NCBI GenBank assembly: GCA_021641325.1
Contig: JAJXPD010000028.1
Span: forward strand, 842-16,356
DNA: 15,515 bases
Reading direction: 5' to 3'
From: Opitutales bacterium
GTDB lineage: Bacteria; Verrucomicrobiota; Verrucomicrobiia; Opitutales; Intestinicryptomonadaceae
Shown piece by piece: positions 1 to 8,565 of the stretch. The translations under genes were made by a program, and so were the position numbers. The notes below the pieces were generated by a model. The model was not told the DNA's origin. It saw only the letters and a program-made list of their open reading frames with translations, and did no database searches. Position 1 is the stretch's first letter. The number at the start of each line of letters is the position of its first letter.

Positions 1-2076
1 GTCGTGGAAACTATGGAGCAGATTCCCGTAAAGCCGCTCTACACGGCGGCGGACACGGAAAATCTCGAACACACGGGCTTCACGGCGGGCATCGCGCCCA
101 ACCTCAGAGGGCCCTACGCGACAATGTACGTCGTGCGCCCGTGGACGGTGCGCCAATACGCGGGCTTCTCTACGGCGGAGGAATCGAACGCGTTCTACCG
201 CAGAAACCTCGCGGCGGGGCAGAAGGGGCTTTCGATTGCCTTCGACCTCGCGACCCACAGAGGCTACGACTCCGACCACCCGCGCGTTGTCGGCGACGTC
301 GGCAAGGCGGGCGTCGCGGTCGATTCAATCATGGACATGCAGGTGCTCTTCGACAAAATCCCGCTCTCGCAGGTCTCGGTTTCGATGACGATGAACGGCG
401 CGGTTCTGCCGATTCTGGCGTTCTACATCGTCGCGGGGCTTGAACAGGGCGCGAAGCTCGAACAGCTTGCGGGCACTATCCAGAACGACATTCTCAAAGA
501 GTTCATGGTGCGCAATACCTACATCTACCCGCCGACGCCCTCGATGAAAATCATCGGCGACATCTTTGCGTACACATCGAAAAACATGCCGAAATTCAAC
601 AGCATTTCGATTTCGGGCTACCACATGCAGGAGGCGGGCGCAACCGCCGACCTCGAAATGGCCTACACGCTCGCCGACGGGCTTGAATACCTGCGCGAGG
701 GCGAAAAGGCGGGGCTGCTCGTGGACCAGTTCGCTCCGCGCCTCTCGTTCTTCTGGGCGATAGGCAAAAACTACTTCATGGAGGTCGCAAAAATGCGCGC
801 CGCCCGCATGCTCTGGGCGAAAATCGTCAAGGGCTTCAACCCGCAGAACCCGAAGAGCCTTGCGCTGCGCACGCACTCGCAGACAAGCGGCTGGTCGCTG
901 ACGGAGCAGGATCCCTTCAACAACGTGACGCGCACGGCAATCGAGGCGATGGGCGCGGCTCTCGGACACACGCAGAGCCTGCACACAAACGCGCTCGACG
1001 AGGCAATCGCCCTCCCCACCGACTTCTCCGCGCGAATCGCGCGAAACACCCAGCTCTACCTGCAAGACGAAACGGGCATCTGCCGCGTAATCGACCCGTG
1101 GGCTGGCTCGTACTACGTTGAATCGCTGACGGACGCGCTCGTCAAACGCGCGTGGGCGCACATCGAGGAGGTCGAATCGCACGGCGGCATGACAAAGGCA
1201 ATCGAGGCGGGGCTTCCGAAACTCCGCATCGAGGAGGCTTCGGCTCGCAGACAGGCGAGAATCGACAGCGGCCGCGAGACAATCGTGGGTCTCACAAAAT
1301 ACCGCCTCGAAAAGGAGGAGCCGCTCGACATTCTCGACATCGACAATACCGCGGTGCGCGAAGCGCAAATCAGGAAACTCGAAATCCTCCGAAAAAACCG
1401 CGACAACACTAAGGTTCGGCAGATTCTCGAAGAAATCACAAAATGCGCAGAAACCGGCAAGGGCAACCTGCTCGAACTCAGCGTCGAGGCGGCAAAGGCG
1501 CGCGCAAGCCTCGGCGAAATTTCGCTCGCGTGCGAAAAGGTCTTCGGACGCTACAAGGCGGTTATCCGCTCGATTAGCGGCGTCTACCAAAAGGAATACG
1601 CAAAGGACGGAAAGCACATGAAAATCGTCGAAGAAATCTCGAAACTCGTCTCGGAATTCGAAAAGGAGGAGGGACGCAAACCGCGTATCCTCATAGCGAA
1701 AATGGGACAGGACGGACACGACAGAGGCGCGAAAGTCGTCGCGACGGCATACGCCGACCTCGGCTTCGACGTCGACATGGGCCCTCTCTTCCAGACGCCC
1801 GAAGAAACCGCGAAAATGGCGGTCGAAAACGACGTGCACATCGTCGCGATGAGCTCGCTCGCTGCGGGGCACAAAACACTGCTCCCGCAGCTCGTGGAAG
1901 AGCTTAAAAAGCTCGGGCGCGAAGACATCATGGTAGTCGCAGGCGGCGTCATTCCGACGCAGGACTACGACTTCCTCTTCAAGCACGGCGCAAGCGCAAT
2001 CTTCGGTCCCGGGACGGTCATTCCCGAAGCCGCAAAGAAAATGCTGTTGCTTCTCAAACAACAGCAGCAGGCGTAA
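1..2076 (+). CDS. mutB: Methylmalonyl-CoA mutase, large (catalytic) subunit, 5'-truncated by the window edge
   Basis: Interconverts succinyl-CoA and (R)-methylmalonyl-CoA using adenosylcobalamin, in the cytoplasm; part of propionate formation or propionyl-CoA assimilation. The reading frame is open from base 1, and comparison with remembered Propionibacterium MutB suggests about 37 N-terminal residues lie outside the window, so the GTG at base 4 is not taken as the start. Numbering from that GTG, the N-terminal TIM barrel holds Y38 (GPYATMY), Y52 (RQYAGF), R170 ([10 protein letters not shown]) and H207 (SGYHMQE). These match Tyr75, Tyr89, Arg207 and His244 of the Propionibacterium enzyme; Tyr89 and Arg207 favour methylmalonyl-CoA over isobutyryl-CoA. 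The C-terminal B12 domain has D570-G-H572-D-R-G, with H572 the expected lower cobalt ligand, and a final GxVIP region. One chain carries both barrel and cobalamin domain. The small subunit, if present, would lie upstream. The gene ends 15 bases before a strong terminator. Confidence 0.97.
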   Translation, partial: VVETMEQIPVKPLYTAADTENLEHTGFTAGIAPNLRGPYATMYVVRPWTVRQYAGFSTAEESNAFYRRNLAAGQKGLSIAFDLATHRGYDSDHPRVVGDVGKAGVAVDSIMDMQVLFDKIPLSQVSVSMTMNGAVLPILAFYIVAGLEQGAKLEQLAGTIQNDILKEFMVRNTYIYPPTPSMKIIGDIFAYTSKNMPKFNSISISGYHMQEAGATADLEMAYTLADGLEYLREGEKAGLLVDQFAPRLSFFWAIGKNYFMEVAKMRAARMLWAKIVKGFNPQNPKSLALRTHSQTSGWSLTEQDPFNNVTRTAIEAMGAALGHTQSLHTNALDEAIALPTDFSARIARNTQLYLQDETGICRVIDPWAGSYYVESLTDALVKRAWAHIEEVESHGGMTKAIEAGLPKLRIEEASARRQARIDSGRETIVGLTKYRLEKEEPLDILDIDNTAVREAQIRKLEILRKNRDNTKVRQILEEITKCAETGKGNLLELSVEAAKARASLGEISLACEKVFGRYKAVIRSISGVYQKEYAKDGKHMKIVEEISKLVSEFEKEEGRKPRILIAKMGQDGHDRGAKVVATAYADLGFDVDMGPLFQTPEETAKMAVENDVHIVAMSSLAAGHKTLLPQLVEELKKLGREDIMVVAGGVIPTQDYDFLFKHGASAIFGPGTVIPEAAKKMLLLLKQQQQA

Positions 2077-2091
2077 TTGAAGAAAACAAAA

Positions 2092-2129
2092 AAACAAACG
2101 CGCGTTCGGTCTCGGACGCGCGTTTGTTT
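2092..2129 (+). terminator. Hairpin terminator after methylmalonyl-CoA mutase
   Basis: Perfect 14-bp inverted repeat, AAACAAACGCGCGT and ACGCGCGTTTGTTT, around a 10-base loop (TCGGTCTCGG), starting 15 bases after the mutase stop codon. The GC core ACGCGCGT is followed by a T-rich arm, as in an intrinsic terminator. A/T symmetry would let it work weakly on the opposite strand, but no minus-strand gene faces it. Confidence 0.85.
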
Positions 2130-2151
2130 GCGGCTCGCGCACGGAATATGC

Positions 2152-2180
2152 TTGTTCGAATCGCGCAAAACGAATATTTT
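2152..2180 (+). promoter_or_regulatory. Possible sigma-70-type promoter for the GH51 gene
   Basis: TTGTTC (2152-2157) and TATTTT (2175-2180) are separated by 17 bases, in an AT-rich interval between the mutase terminator and the GH51 start. The boxes match the E. coli consensus only 3/6 and 4/6, and the consensus of this organism is unknown. Predicted transcription would start near 2187, leaving a leader of about 25 bases. A second choice uses the TATACA at about 2204. Confidence 0.25.
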
Positions 2181-2212
2181 GCCTGCTTAAATCAATCAAT
2201 ATCTATACACAT

Positions 2213-4774
2213 ATGGGAAGATACATCTTGTTTATGCTCGCGCTGACAGGCGCGCTATGCGCGTGTTCGACGCAAAAAATCGAAAAGCAAAACGACGCCG
2301 ACAATGTCGAAGTCTTCGTGTTTTCAGACAAAAAGATAAAGCTGTGGCGTCCGCTACAAATAGCATACAAAAGCGACGGGAAATGGGTTGCCTCCGAAAA
2401 CAAAACCCTCACAAGCTTCTTCGGCGACAGACGCCTGCGCCCGCCGCGACAGATGACGACGCCCTATCTGTTCGTCGGAAACGACGGGCTCTGCCACTGC
2501 ATTTGGGCGTTCGGCGACGGACGCAACGAATTTGCCCATTCGAGCACGCCCGACTTCTTTGCGTGGAGCAAACAAGACAACGCAGCGCTTCCCGACGGCG
2601 TGAGATTCCTCAATCCCGTAGTGAAAGCTTCCGACAGCGGCTACACGGTGTTTTTCAAAAACGGAAACGACGGCTTCATGAAAATGAATACCGCCGATTT
2701 CAAAAACTATTCGACACCGAAAAAAATCGACGCCGCGGAATATCCCGACGAATACGCGCAACTCGAACTTCCGCGCGGAAAATACGAAGGCGCATTCGTA
2801 AAAATAAGCCCGAGCTGCTTCGAAAAATTCATAAAAACCGAACGCGACTTCCTGAAAAAAAGCAAAATCATGCGCGACACTCCCGAAGTCATGGCAAAGC
2901 GGCTCGGCGGCAAAAAAGTTTCGGCAAAACTCGCGCTCGCGGGGACGAAGAAATCAGTCAACAAAAAGATGTCGGGGCTTTTCTTCGAGGACATCTTCCA
3001 CGCCGCCGACGGCGGTCTATACCCCGAACTCGTCCAAAACCGCGACTTCGAATACTCGCCCGCCGACAACAACGACTTCCACCCACTCTACGCGTGGAAA
3101 ATCTCCCCGAACGCCGAATTTTCAGTGGAAAAATCAAACCCCATCAGCAAAAATAACCCGACGCACCTTTTTGTAAAAACGAAAGACGGAAAGCCCGTGC
3201 GCTTGGAAAATTCGGGCTGGGACGGAATCGACCTCAAAGGCGGCGCGGGCTACGACTTCTCCGTTTTCGCGAAGTCGGCAAATGCAAACGGCAGGATAAA
3301 AGTATTTGTAAAATCCCCCGACGGCTCGAACGCGCTTGAAGGCGAAATCGCGCTGAACTCTTCCGAATGGAAAAAATATTCGCTTTCGACCGTCGCAAAG
3401 TCGGGCACGAAAGCCGCGCCGCTTGCTCTCGAAATCGAAGCCGACGGCGGCGTAGCAATCGACATGGTATCGCTATTCCCGCGCGACACTTTCAAGGGCA
3501 GAAAAAACGGACTCCGCAAAGACCTCGCCGAAACGCTCGCCGCGCTCAAACCGAACTTCGTTCGCTTCCCCGGGGGCTGCATAGTCCACGCCGACAAGCC
3601 CGAACACTTCTACCGCTGGCAATACACAATCGGCAAACTCGAAAACCGCAAGCCGCTGCCGAGCCTCTGGAAATACCACCAGACTTTCGGACTCGGATAC
3701 CTTGAATACTTCCAGTTCTGCGAAGACCTAAACGCCGAACCGCTGCCAGTGGTGTCTGCGGGAACGGTCTGCCAGATAAAGGGCAACGCCTGCATTCCGC
3801 TCGACAAAATGCCAGCGTACATCGACGAAGTTCTCGCGCTAATCGAATGGGCGAACGGCGACCCCGAAAAAACGAAATGGGGAAAAGTCCGCGCCGAAAA
3901 CGGACACCCCGCGCCCTTCGGAATGAAATACCTCGGAATCGGCAACGAAGACGAGCAGACCGAAAACTTCAAAATCCGCTACCTGATGATTAAGGACGCC
4001 GTTAATAAAAAATATCCCGACATAATAGTAATTGGCAGTTCTGGAATTTTGTCGCACGGTCAGGACTACACTCAGGGCCGGAAAATCGTGAACGAATCGC
4101 GCACGCCTATAATCGACGACCACTGCTACGAGCCGCCCGAATGGTTTATCGCCAACGCCGACTACTACGACAACCGAGACCGCAACGGCGCAAAAGTCTA
4201 TCTCGGCGAATACGCCCCGCGCAACAAGGCGGACACAAACACCGTCTACACCGCGCTCTGCTCGGCGTTCCACTTGGCGAACTTGGAGCGCAACGGCGAC
4301 CTCGTAAAAATGGTCTCCTACGCGCCGCTGCTCTCGCGAATAGGCGTCTCGAAACGCAAGACGATGATGGTTCATTTCGACAACACAAACGTCTATCCGA
4401 CGCCCGAATACTATGTTCAAAAACTCTTCTCGCACAACGCGGGCGACGTATACCGCGACTCGAAAATCGAAATAATTTCGGGCGGCAACGACGGCGTGAA
4501 AGAACGCGTCGGCGCGTCGGTCGTAGATGATTCCGAATCGGGCGAAACCGCAGTGAAGCTCATAAACCTCCTGCCCGTGGAATGCGAAATGTCCGTAGAT
4601 TTGGATACTATAGGCTCTCCGCGCGACGCTGTAAAAACCGTGCTAACATGCGCTAAGCCCGACGACGAAAGCGCGAAAATAAGCGAAGCCCGCGTTAGAC
4701 TCGGAGGAAGTTTTACAGAAAATCTGCCTCCATATTCGCTCGTCGTAATCAAATTCAAAAAGGGACAAAACTAA
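2213..4774 (+). CDS. Lipoprotein GH51-family alpha-L-arabinofuranosidase with extra N-terminal module
   Basis: Predicted to release alpha-L-arabinofuranosyl groups from arabinose-containing glycans at the cell envelope. The 853-residue chain starts with a hydrophobic signal and a lipobox-like L15-C-A-C18, so it is probably lipid-anchored at C18; Cys at position -2 is unusual. Residues about 40-220 look like a partial beta-propeller of GH43 style (blade-like FAHSSTPDFFAWSKQ). MSGLFFEDIFHAADGG at about 253 opens the GH51 fold, followed by a jelly-roll CBM4/9-like insert (to about 420), then the catalytic barrel with RFPGGC (451-456). E579 in GIGNEDE is the expected acid/base and E666 in YLGEYA the expected nucleophile; DDHCYEP lies between them. 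A beta-sandwich closes the C-terminus. The ATG has no Shine-Dalgarno sequence but is the only start giving a signal peptide. It appears monocistronic, bounded by terminators, with no transporter or regulator nearby. Exact substrate cannot be told from sequence. Confidence 0.9.
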   Translation: MGRYILFMLALTGALCACSTQKIEKQNDADNVEVFVFSDKKIKLWRPLQIAYKSDGKWVASENKTLTSFFGDRRLRPPRQMTTPYLFVGNDGLCHCIWAFGDGRNEFAHSSTPDFFAWSKQDNAALPDGVRFLNPVVKASDSGYTVFFKNGNDGFMKMNTADFKNYSTPKKIDAAEYPDEYAQLELPRGKYEGAFVKISPSCFEKFIKTERDFLKKSKIMRDTPEVMAKRLGGKKVSAKLALAGTKKSVNKKMSGLFFEDIFHAADGGLYPELVQNRDFEYSPADNNDFHPLYAWKISPNAEFSVEKSNPISKNNPTHLFVKTKDGKPVRLENSGWDGIDLKGGAGYDFSVFAKSANANGRIKVFVKSPDGSNALEGEIALNSSEWKKYSLSTVAKSGTKAAPLALEIEADGGVAIDMVSLFPRDTFKGRKNGLRKDLAETLAALKPNFVRFPGGCIVHADKPEHFYRWQYTIGKLENRKPLPSLWKYHQTFGLGYLEYFQFCEDLNAEPLPVVSAGTVCQIKGNACIPLDKMPAYIDEVLALIEWANGDPEKTKWGKVRAENGHPAPFGMKYLGIGNEDEQTENFKIRYLMIKDAVNKKYPDIIVIGSSGILSHGQDYTQGRKIVNESRTPIIDDHCYEPPEWFIANADYYDNRDRNGAKVYLGEYAPRNKADTNTVYTALCSAFHLANLERNGDLVKMVSYAPLLSRIGVSKRKTMMVHFDNTNVYPTPEYYVQKLFSHNAGDVYRDSKIEIISGGNDGVKERVGASVVDDSESGETAVKLINLLPVECEMSVDLDTIGSPRDAVKTVLTCAKPDDESAKISEARVRLGGSFTENLPPYSLVVIKFKKGQN

Positions 4775-4784
4775 AACCGCGCAA

Positions 4785-4824
4785 CGCAAAAAGAATCGGT
4801 TCGAACGAACCGATTCTTTTTGCG
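4785..4824. terminator. Bidirectional terminator between converging genes
   Basis: Perfect 19-bp inverted repeat with only two bases between the arms (4785-4803 and 4806-4824). The core GAATCGGTTCG/CGAACCGATTC is flanked by A5 on one side and T5 on the other, so either strand gives a GC-containing stem followed by a U run. In RNA the innermost pairs would open to form the loop. It lies 10 bases after the GH51 stop and 12 bases after the metallophosphoesterase stop on the other strand, as expected for a shared terminator. Confidence 0.9.
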
Positions 4825-4836
4825 ATAGCACCGCCG

Positions 4837-5850
4837 CTAAAACTTCGCGCCTCTGTCGCGCGACTCGCGCCCCGCGCCGATTCTGAATATTTTGATTTCG
4901 CGCGCGTCGGCGTCGATTGCCACAAGCTCGGCAAGCATGTTTTTCCGAGGGTCGAAAGGTTCAAGCTTCACGTCTTTCGGACGGTCTTTTTCCTCGATAG
5001 TGCCGTAGCCCTGCGAGACGAAAATGTTCACGCCGCCTTTCGAAAACGTCCTGTCGAAGTGGCTGTCGCCCGTGAGATTCGCGGCAAGCCGCCCGCCCGC
5101 CGCAACATAGTCTTCCATGATTTTTCTGAACTCGTCGCCGCTCTTGCCCGCAAAATGGGGGCGTATCGGCAGCCAGCTTCCCTTGATGTCGACGCAATAA
5201 TGGGTGCACACAAACGCCGCCCAGCCGTCGGGCGTTTCGGTCAGGTTTTTGCGGAAAAATTCGAGCTGCTTTTGCGAAAAGCCGTAGTAGAGCGGAGACT
5301 CGCTCGAATTGAGGAAAAACACGCGGCAGCTTTTTTCGGGGAGGTCGAGAAACCCGTAGTCGCCGTTTTCGCCGAATGTCGCCGCCTTGCAAAACGGCAT
5401 GAATTTGCGTCCGAGATATTCGTTGGAATAAATGCGGCGGTAGTGGTCGTGGTTGCCGACGCAAAAGAGCGTCGGAATCTTCGTGCGCGAGTGGCAGTCG
5501 AGAACAGTGTCGAGAAGCTTCTCGCCGTTGTGTTCCCTTTTCACGGGGTACTCCAAGCCCCAGTCGCCGAGGTTTATGACGGCGTCCGCGCCGAGCCTTT
5601 CGGCGGCGCGGTTTGCGTACAAAATGTGCTTGTAGGTGTGCCGCCAACGGGCGACCTCGTCGATTCCCGAATGGAGGTCCGTTATGGCGACGAAAACCGC
5701 GCATTTGCGCCCGTTTTTCCACGCGTCGAAACGCTTTTTGACCAAGTCGATTTCAGAATCGACCCACGACGGCAACTCCGCCGAAATGTTTTTTGCCGAC
5801 GCCGCAACTGCCGCGGCGAGAGTAAGCCCTATAAATCCCCTTCTTTTCAT
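4837..5850 (-). CDS. Exported calcineurin-like metallophosphoesterase with Tat-like signal
   Basis: A two-metal phosphoesterase of 337 residues; the substrate is unknown. All metal-site motifs of the calcineurin-like family are visible: D58-L-H60, G95-D96, G132-N133-H134-D135, T216-H217 and G261-D-S-H264. The N-terminus MKRRGFIGLTLAAAVAASA has a twin-arginine-like RRxFI motif followed by a short Ala-rich hydrophobic stretch, suggesting Tat export of a folded, metal-loaded enzyme to the periplasm. The frame stays open for another 188 codons upstream, but that part lies antisense to recR; the ATG at 5850 is chosen because it gives the signal peptide. The gene is monocistronic, divergent from recR with 100 bases between, and shares a terminator with the GH51 gene. 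The leader before the ATG is AT-rich without a Shine-Dalgarno sequence. Related proteins act on phosphomonoesters, phosphodiesters or nucleotides, so assignment beyond the fold would be guesswork. Confidence 0.88.
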   Translation of the reverse strand: MKRRGFIGLTLAAAVAASAKNISAELPSWVDSEIDLVKKRFDAWKNGRKCAVFVAITDLHSGIDEVARWRHTYKHILYANRAAERLGADAVINLGDWGLEYPVKREHNGEKLLDTVLDCHSRTKIPTLFCVGNHDHYRRIYSNEYLGRKFMPFCKAATFGENGDYGFLDLPEKSCRVFFLNSSESPLYYGFSQKQLEFFRKNLTETPDGWAAFVCTHYCVDIKGSWLPIRPHFAGKSGDEFRKIMEDYVAAGGRLAANLTGDSHFDRTFSKGGVNIFVSQGYGTIEEKDRPKDVKLEPFDPRKNMLAELVAIDADAREIKIFRIGAGRESRDRGAKF

Positions 5851-5950
5851 AAAGTTATTTTTGCGAAAGATTCTGTAAAACACAAACAAAATCGCGGAGC
5901 TGCGGAATTTTGTTGCCCGAAAAACGACACCGCGTAGGATTGGGCAGACA

Positions 5951-6547
5951 ATGAGCGAATCTTTCGAAAAACTGAAATCCGCACTGCGGAAACTCCCGGG
6001 AACGGGAATGAAAAGCGCGGAGCGAATGGCGTTACACCTCGCGCTCGAAAACCAGTCGGACGCGCGCGCGCTGGCGTCGTCGATAATCTCCGCGCTCGAA
6101 CACATCACGCCCTGCCCCGTCTGCGGCGGGCTGTCCGAGGACGGCGAACTTTGCGAAATCTGCAAGAACCCCGCGCGGTCGGACTCCGCAATCTGCGTGG
6201 TCGAACGCGCGAGCGACATCGACGCAATAGAAAAATCGGGCGCGTGGCGCGGCAAATACCACGTTTTGGGCGGCAAGCTTTCTCCGCTGAAAAAAATCGG
6301 CGCGGAAAACCTCAACATGGCGTCCCTTGCAAAACGCACCGAAAGCGGGGAGATTGAGGAAATCATGCTCGCGCTCTCGAACGACATCGAGGGAAAGGCG
6401 ACTTGCCTTTTCATTCAGGAGCGCATTGTAGGCTCGAAGCCCGTGCGGCTTACGCGCATAGGCTTCGGACTGCCGAGCGGAAGCCAACTCGGCTTTGCAG
6501 ACTCGGAGACAATCAAAAACGCGCTCGATTCAAGAAAATCATTTTAA
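5951..6547 (+). CDS. recR: Recombination mediator protein RecR
   Basis: RecR works with RecO (and RecF) to load RecA onto SSB-coated single-stranded DNA at gaps. The 198 residues are the normal length and show every family part in order: helix-hairpin-helix LPGTGMKSAERMALHL (15-30), a four-cysteine zinc site C55-x2-C58 ... C68-x2-C71, and a Toprim domain starting ICVVE (E85) with YHVLGGKLSPL (103-113) and GLPSGSQL near the end. The ATG at 5951 gives the standard N-terminus; an AGGA at 5936-5939 is 11 bases upstream, a weak ribosome site. It is the first gene of a plus-strand series, 15 bases before uppP. A RecO-like gene closes the same series at 12174-12782. Confidence 0.97.
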   Translation: MSESFEKLKSALRKLPGTGMKSAERMALHLALENQSDARALASSIISALEHITPCPVCGGLSEDGELCEICKNPARSDSAICVVERASDIDAIEKSGAWRGKYHVLGGKLSPLKKIGAENLNMASLAKRTESGEIEEIMLALSNDIEGKATCLFIQERIVGSKPVRLTRIGFGLPSGSQLGFADSETIKNALDSRKSF

Positions 6548-6562
6548 CAAAAAAGCACAAAA

Positions 6563-7609
6563 ATGAAACCGTTTTTAACATTTTGCATTTTAGCCGTTTC
6601 CGCGCTGTGCGCAAACGCGCAGCTGACGGTCGTCGAAATCGGCGCGGACGGAAAGGCGGCGGAGGCACCCCTAAAACAGGCGGCAAAGCACTCCGCAAGC
6701 GGCGCGAAGACCGACATAAACTACGCCGACGCCCTCGCGCTCGGGCTCGTCGAGGGGCTGACCGAATACCTGCCCGTGTCGTCCACGGGGCACCTGATAA
6801 TCGCAAACGCCGCCCTCGGGCTCGAATCGGAAGAGCCGCTTACCGACAAAAACGGACGCGCGGTTCTCGGCAAAGACCTCAAACCCTACACGATGAAGAA
6901 CGCCGCCGACGCCTACGCAATCGTAATCCAGTTCGGCGCGATTCTCGCAGTCGCCCTCGTCTACCGCGACTATCTTCTGAAAATGCTCGCGGGGCTTTTC
7001 GGGCGCAATCCCGTGGGGCTTCGGCTTCTGCGCAATATAATCGCGGCGTTCCTGCCCGCCGCCGTTGTCGGGCTGGTTCTCCACGACGCAATCAACGGAT
7101 ACCTTTTCGGGGTAAAGCCCGTTGTGGCGGCTCTCGCCGCGGGCGCGCTGCTGATGTTCGGCGTGCAAAAATACTACCAAAAGCGCGAGCAAAGCCGCGC
7201 CGATTTCACGCGGCTCGAAGACCTTTCCCTGCGGCAGTCGCTGGTCGTGGGCGTGTTGCAGTGCGTGGCAATGTGGCCGGGGACAAGCCGCTCGATGATG
7301 ACGATTCTCGGCGGATACCTCGCGGGAATGCGCCCCGCCGACTCCGCGCGGTTCAGCTTTCTGCTGGGGCTTGCGACGCTCTCGGCGGCATCGCTCTACA
7401 AGGTTTACAGGGACGGCGCGGCGATGGCGGAAACGCTCTCCGTGGGGCCGCTCGCGTTCGGAATGGCGGTCGCGTTCGCAAGCGCGGCGGCGTCGGTAAA
7501 ATGGCTTATCGGTTTTCTGACGAGGCGCGGGCTCGCGCCGTTTGCATGGTACAGGCTCGCGCTCGCGGCGGCGCTCGGCGCGATGATTTATTTCGACCTA
7601 ATCGGATAA
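6563..7609 (+). CDS. uppP: Undecaprenyl-diphosphatase (BacA/UppP family) with N-terminal signal peptide
   Basis: Inner-membrane enzyme that removes one phosphate from undecaprenyl diphosphate, recycling the lipid carrier for peptidoglycan and other envelope polymers; its overproduction confers bacitracin resistance in some bacteria. Active-site motifs are intact: E64-G-L-T-E68 and S73-S-T-G-H77 in the first re-entrant region, and PGTSRS (239-244, R243) in the second. At 348 residues it is longer than the usual roughly 270, for two reasons. The N-terminus MKPFLTFCILAVSALCANAQ looks like a cleavable signal peptide followed by about 30 polar residues before the normal family start near residue 52, and a loop of about 28 residues (88-115, rich in D, K, E) sits after the first motif. 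Conserved FSFLLGLATL and the terminal AFAWYRLALAA-type helix are present. No Shine-Dalgarno precedes the ATG. It lies 15 bases after recR and 6 bases before the amidohydrolase. Confidence 0.95.
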   Translation: MKPFLTFCILAVSALCANAQLTVVEIGADGKAAEAPLKQAAKHSASGAKTDINYADALALGLVEGLTEYLPVSSTGHLIIANAALGLESEEPLTDKNGRAVLGKDLKPYTMKNAADAYAIVIQFGAILAVALVYRDYLLKMLAGLFGRNPVGLRLLRNIIAAFLPAAVVGLVLHDAINGYLFGVKPVVAALAAGALLMFGVQKYYQKREQSRADFTRLEDLSLRQSLVVGVLQCVAMWPGTSRSMMTILGGYLAGMRPADSARFSFLLGLATLSAASLYKVYRDGAAMAETLSVGPLAFGMAVAFASAAASVKWLIGFLTRRGLAPFAWYRLALAAALGAMIYFDLIG

Positions 7610-7615
7610 GCTGCA

Positions 7616-8533
7616 ATGATCGACGCCCACACGCATTTCTATCCCGAAAACGTCGCGGCAAACCCCGCCGCGTGGGCGGAACGGCGCGGAGAGGCGTACT
7701 GGGCGGCGCTGGTTGGCCCGCGCCCCGACGGGAAAAGGTCATTGCAGGGCTTTCCGTCGGAGAAAAAATTTCTCGAAGATATGGACGCCGCGGGAGTCGA
7801 ACGCGCAATCGTGCAGGGCTGGTATTGGGAAAGCCCCGACACCTGCGGCGAGGCGAACGCCGCAACCGCAGCTTTCGCCAAACGCCACCCCGACAGGATT
7901 TCCGCGTTCGCGTCGGTGCAGCCCGCGTTCGGCAAACGCGCGGCGGAGACCGCAAAACGCGCGAGGGACGACGGCTTTGTCGGAATAGGCGAAATCCACG
8001 ACGGCGTGCAGAAATTCTCGTACGCGGGCGGCTCGTTCGAACAACTCGCCCTAACTTGCGCCGAGGAAAGCCTGCCCGTTTGCGTCCACCTGACGGAGCG
8101 GAGCGAACGCGTGTATTTGGGGAAAGTAGCCACGGATTTTTCCGCGGCGTTCGCCGCCGCGCGGAAATTCGCGGGGGTCGATTTCATTTTCGCGCACTGG
8201 CTCGGCGGCGCGTTGTTCGACGGAATCGGCAGCGGCGCGGAGGCGGCAAAACTTCCCAACGTGTTTTTCGACTCCGCCGCAAACCCGTTCGTCGCGGGAA
8301 TCGAAGCGTGGCGGACATGCGTTTCGGAATACCCCGACTCCGCAATCTACGGCTCCGACTACCCGCTGCGCCTATATCCGCGGAAATTCAAAACGGAGGA
8401 AATGGCGACAATCGCAAACGAAGCCCGCGCAAACGTGCCCGCAGAATTCGCAGGAAAATTTTTTTCGGGAAATATCGCAAAAATCGCGTTCGGCGGCGGG
8501 CGCAATTCGGGATTTCCGCAAAATAACAGTTGA
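7616..8533 (+). CDS. Metal-dependent hydrolase of the amidohydrolase-2 / TatD-like superfamily
   Basis: A 305-residue cytoplasmic TIM-barrel hydrolase; substrate not recognised. Metal-site residues of the amidohydrolase superfamily can be followed: H5-T-H7 at the end of strand 1, E126-I-H128, H158 (VCVHLT), H194 (FAHWLGG) and D248 (GSDYP), ending with SGNIAKIAFG, the usual closing GNxxxxF-type segment. Overall style is nearer the amidohydrolase-2 (PF04909-type) family than classical TatD DNases, because HWLGG and GSDYP are typical there. The ATG lies 6 bases after the uppP stop, so co-transcription is likely, but the neighbours (uppP, tmk) do not indicate a pathway. Ala- and Arg-rich surface segments match the GC-rich codon use of the surroundings; nothing suggests recent transfer. 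Confidence 0.82.
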   Translation: MIDAHTHFYPENVAANPAAWAERRGEAYWAALVGPRPDGKRSLQGFPSEKKFLEDMDAAGVERAIVQGWYWESPDTCGEANAATAAFAKRHPDRISAFASVQPAFGKRAAETAKRARDDGFVGIGEIHDGVQKFSYAGGSFEQLALTCAEESLPVCVHLTERSERVYLGKVATDFSAAFAAARKFAGVDFIFAHWLGGALFDGIGSGAEAAKLPNVFFDSAANPFVAGIEAWRTCVSEYPDSAIYGSDYPLRLYPRKFKTEEMATIANEARANVPAEFAGKFFSGNIAKIAFGGGRNSGFPQNNS

Positions 8534-8565
8534 GAAATCGGGAAAAGTCGCGAATACTTTTGTAT

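Noticed and set aside
4..6. GTG as the true start of methylmalonyl-CoA mutase
   Set aside because: The frame is open to base 1 and the family has about 37 more residues before this point, so the gene is cut by the window edge.
325..2199. Open frame of 624 codons antisense to methylmalonyl-CoA mutase
   Set aside because: Its product is rich in Arg, Phe, Val and Cys without any domain, and it mirrors the strongly coding mutase frame; an effect of biased codon use in GC-rich DNA.
5059..5937. Open frame of 292 codons on the plus strand opposite the metallophosphoesterase
   Set aside because: No recognisable domain, and the opposite strand has all five metal motifs of a known family.
5851..6414. 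N-terminal extension of the metallophosphoesterase to 525 residues
   Set aside because: The extension is antisense to recR and would bury a clear signal peptide at MKRRGFIGL in the middle of the protein.
6403..8526. Open frame of 707 codons running across recR, uppP and the amidohydrolase on the same strand
   Set aside because: The product is extremely Arg-rich and low in complexity, while the other frame holds three well-supported genes with intact motifs.
8530..8565. TTG start of tmk overlapping the amidohydrolase stop (TTGA)
   Set aside because: It adds 12 residues not found in thymidylate kinases; the ATG at 8566 gives the normal N-terminus.
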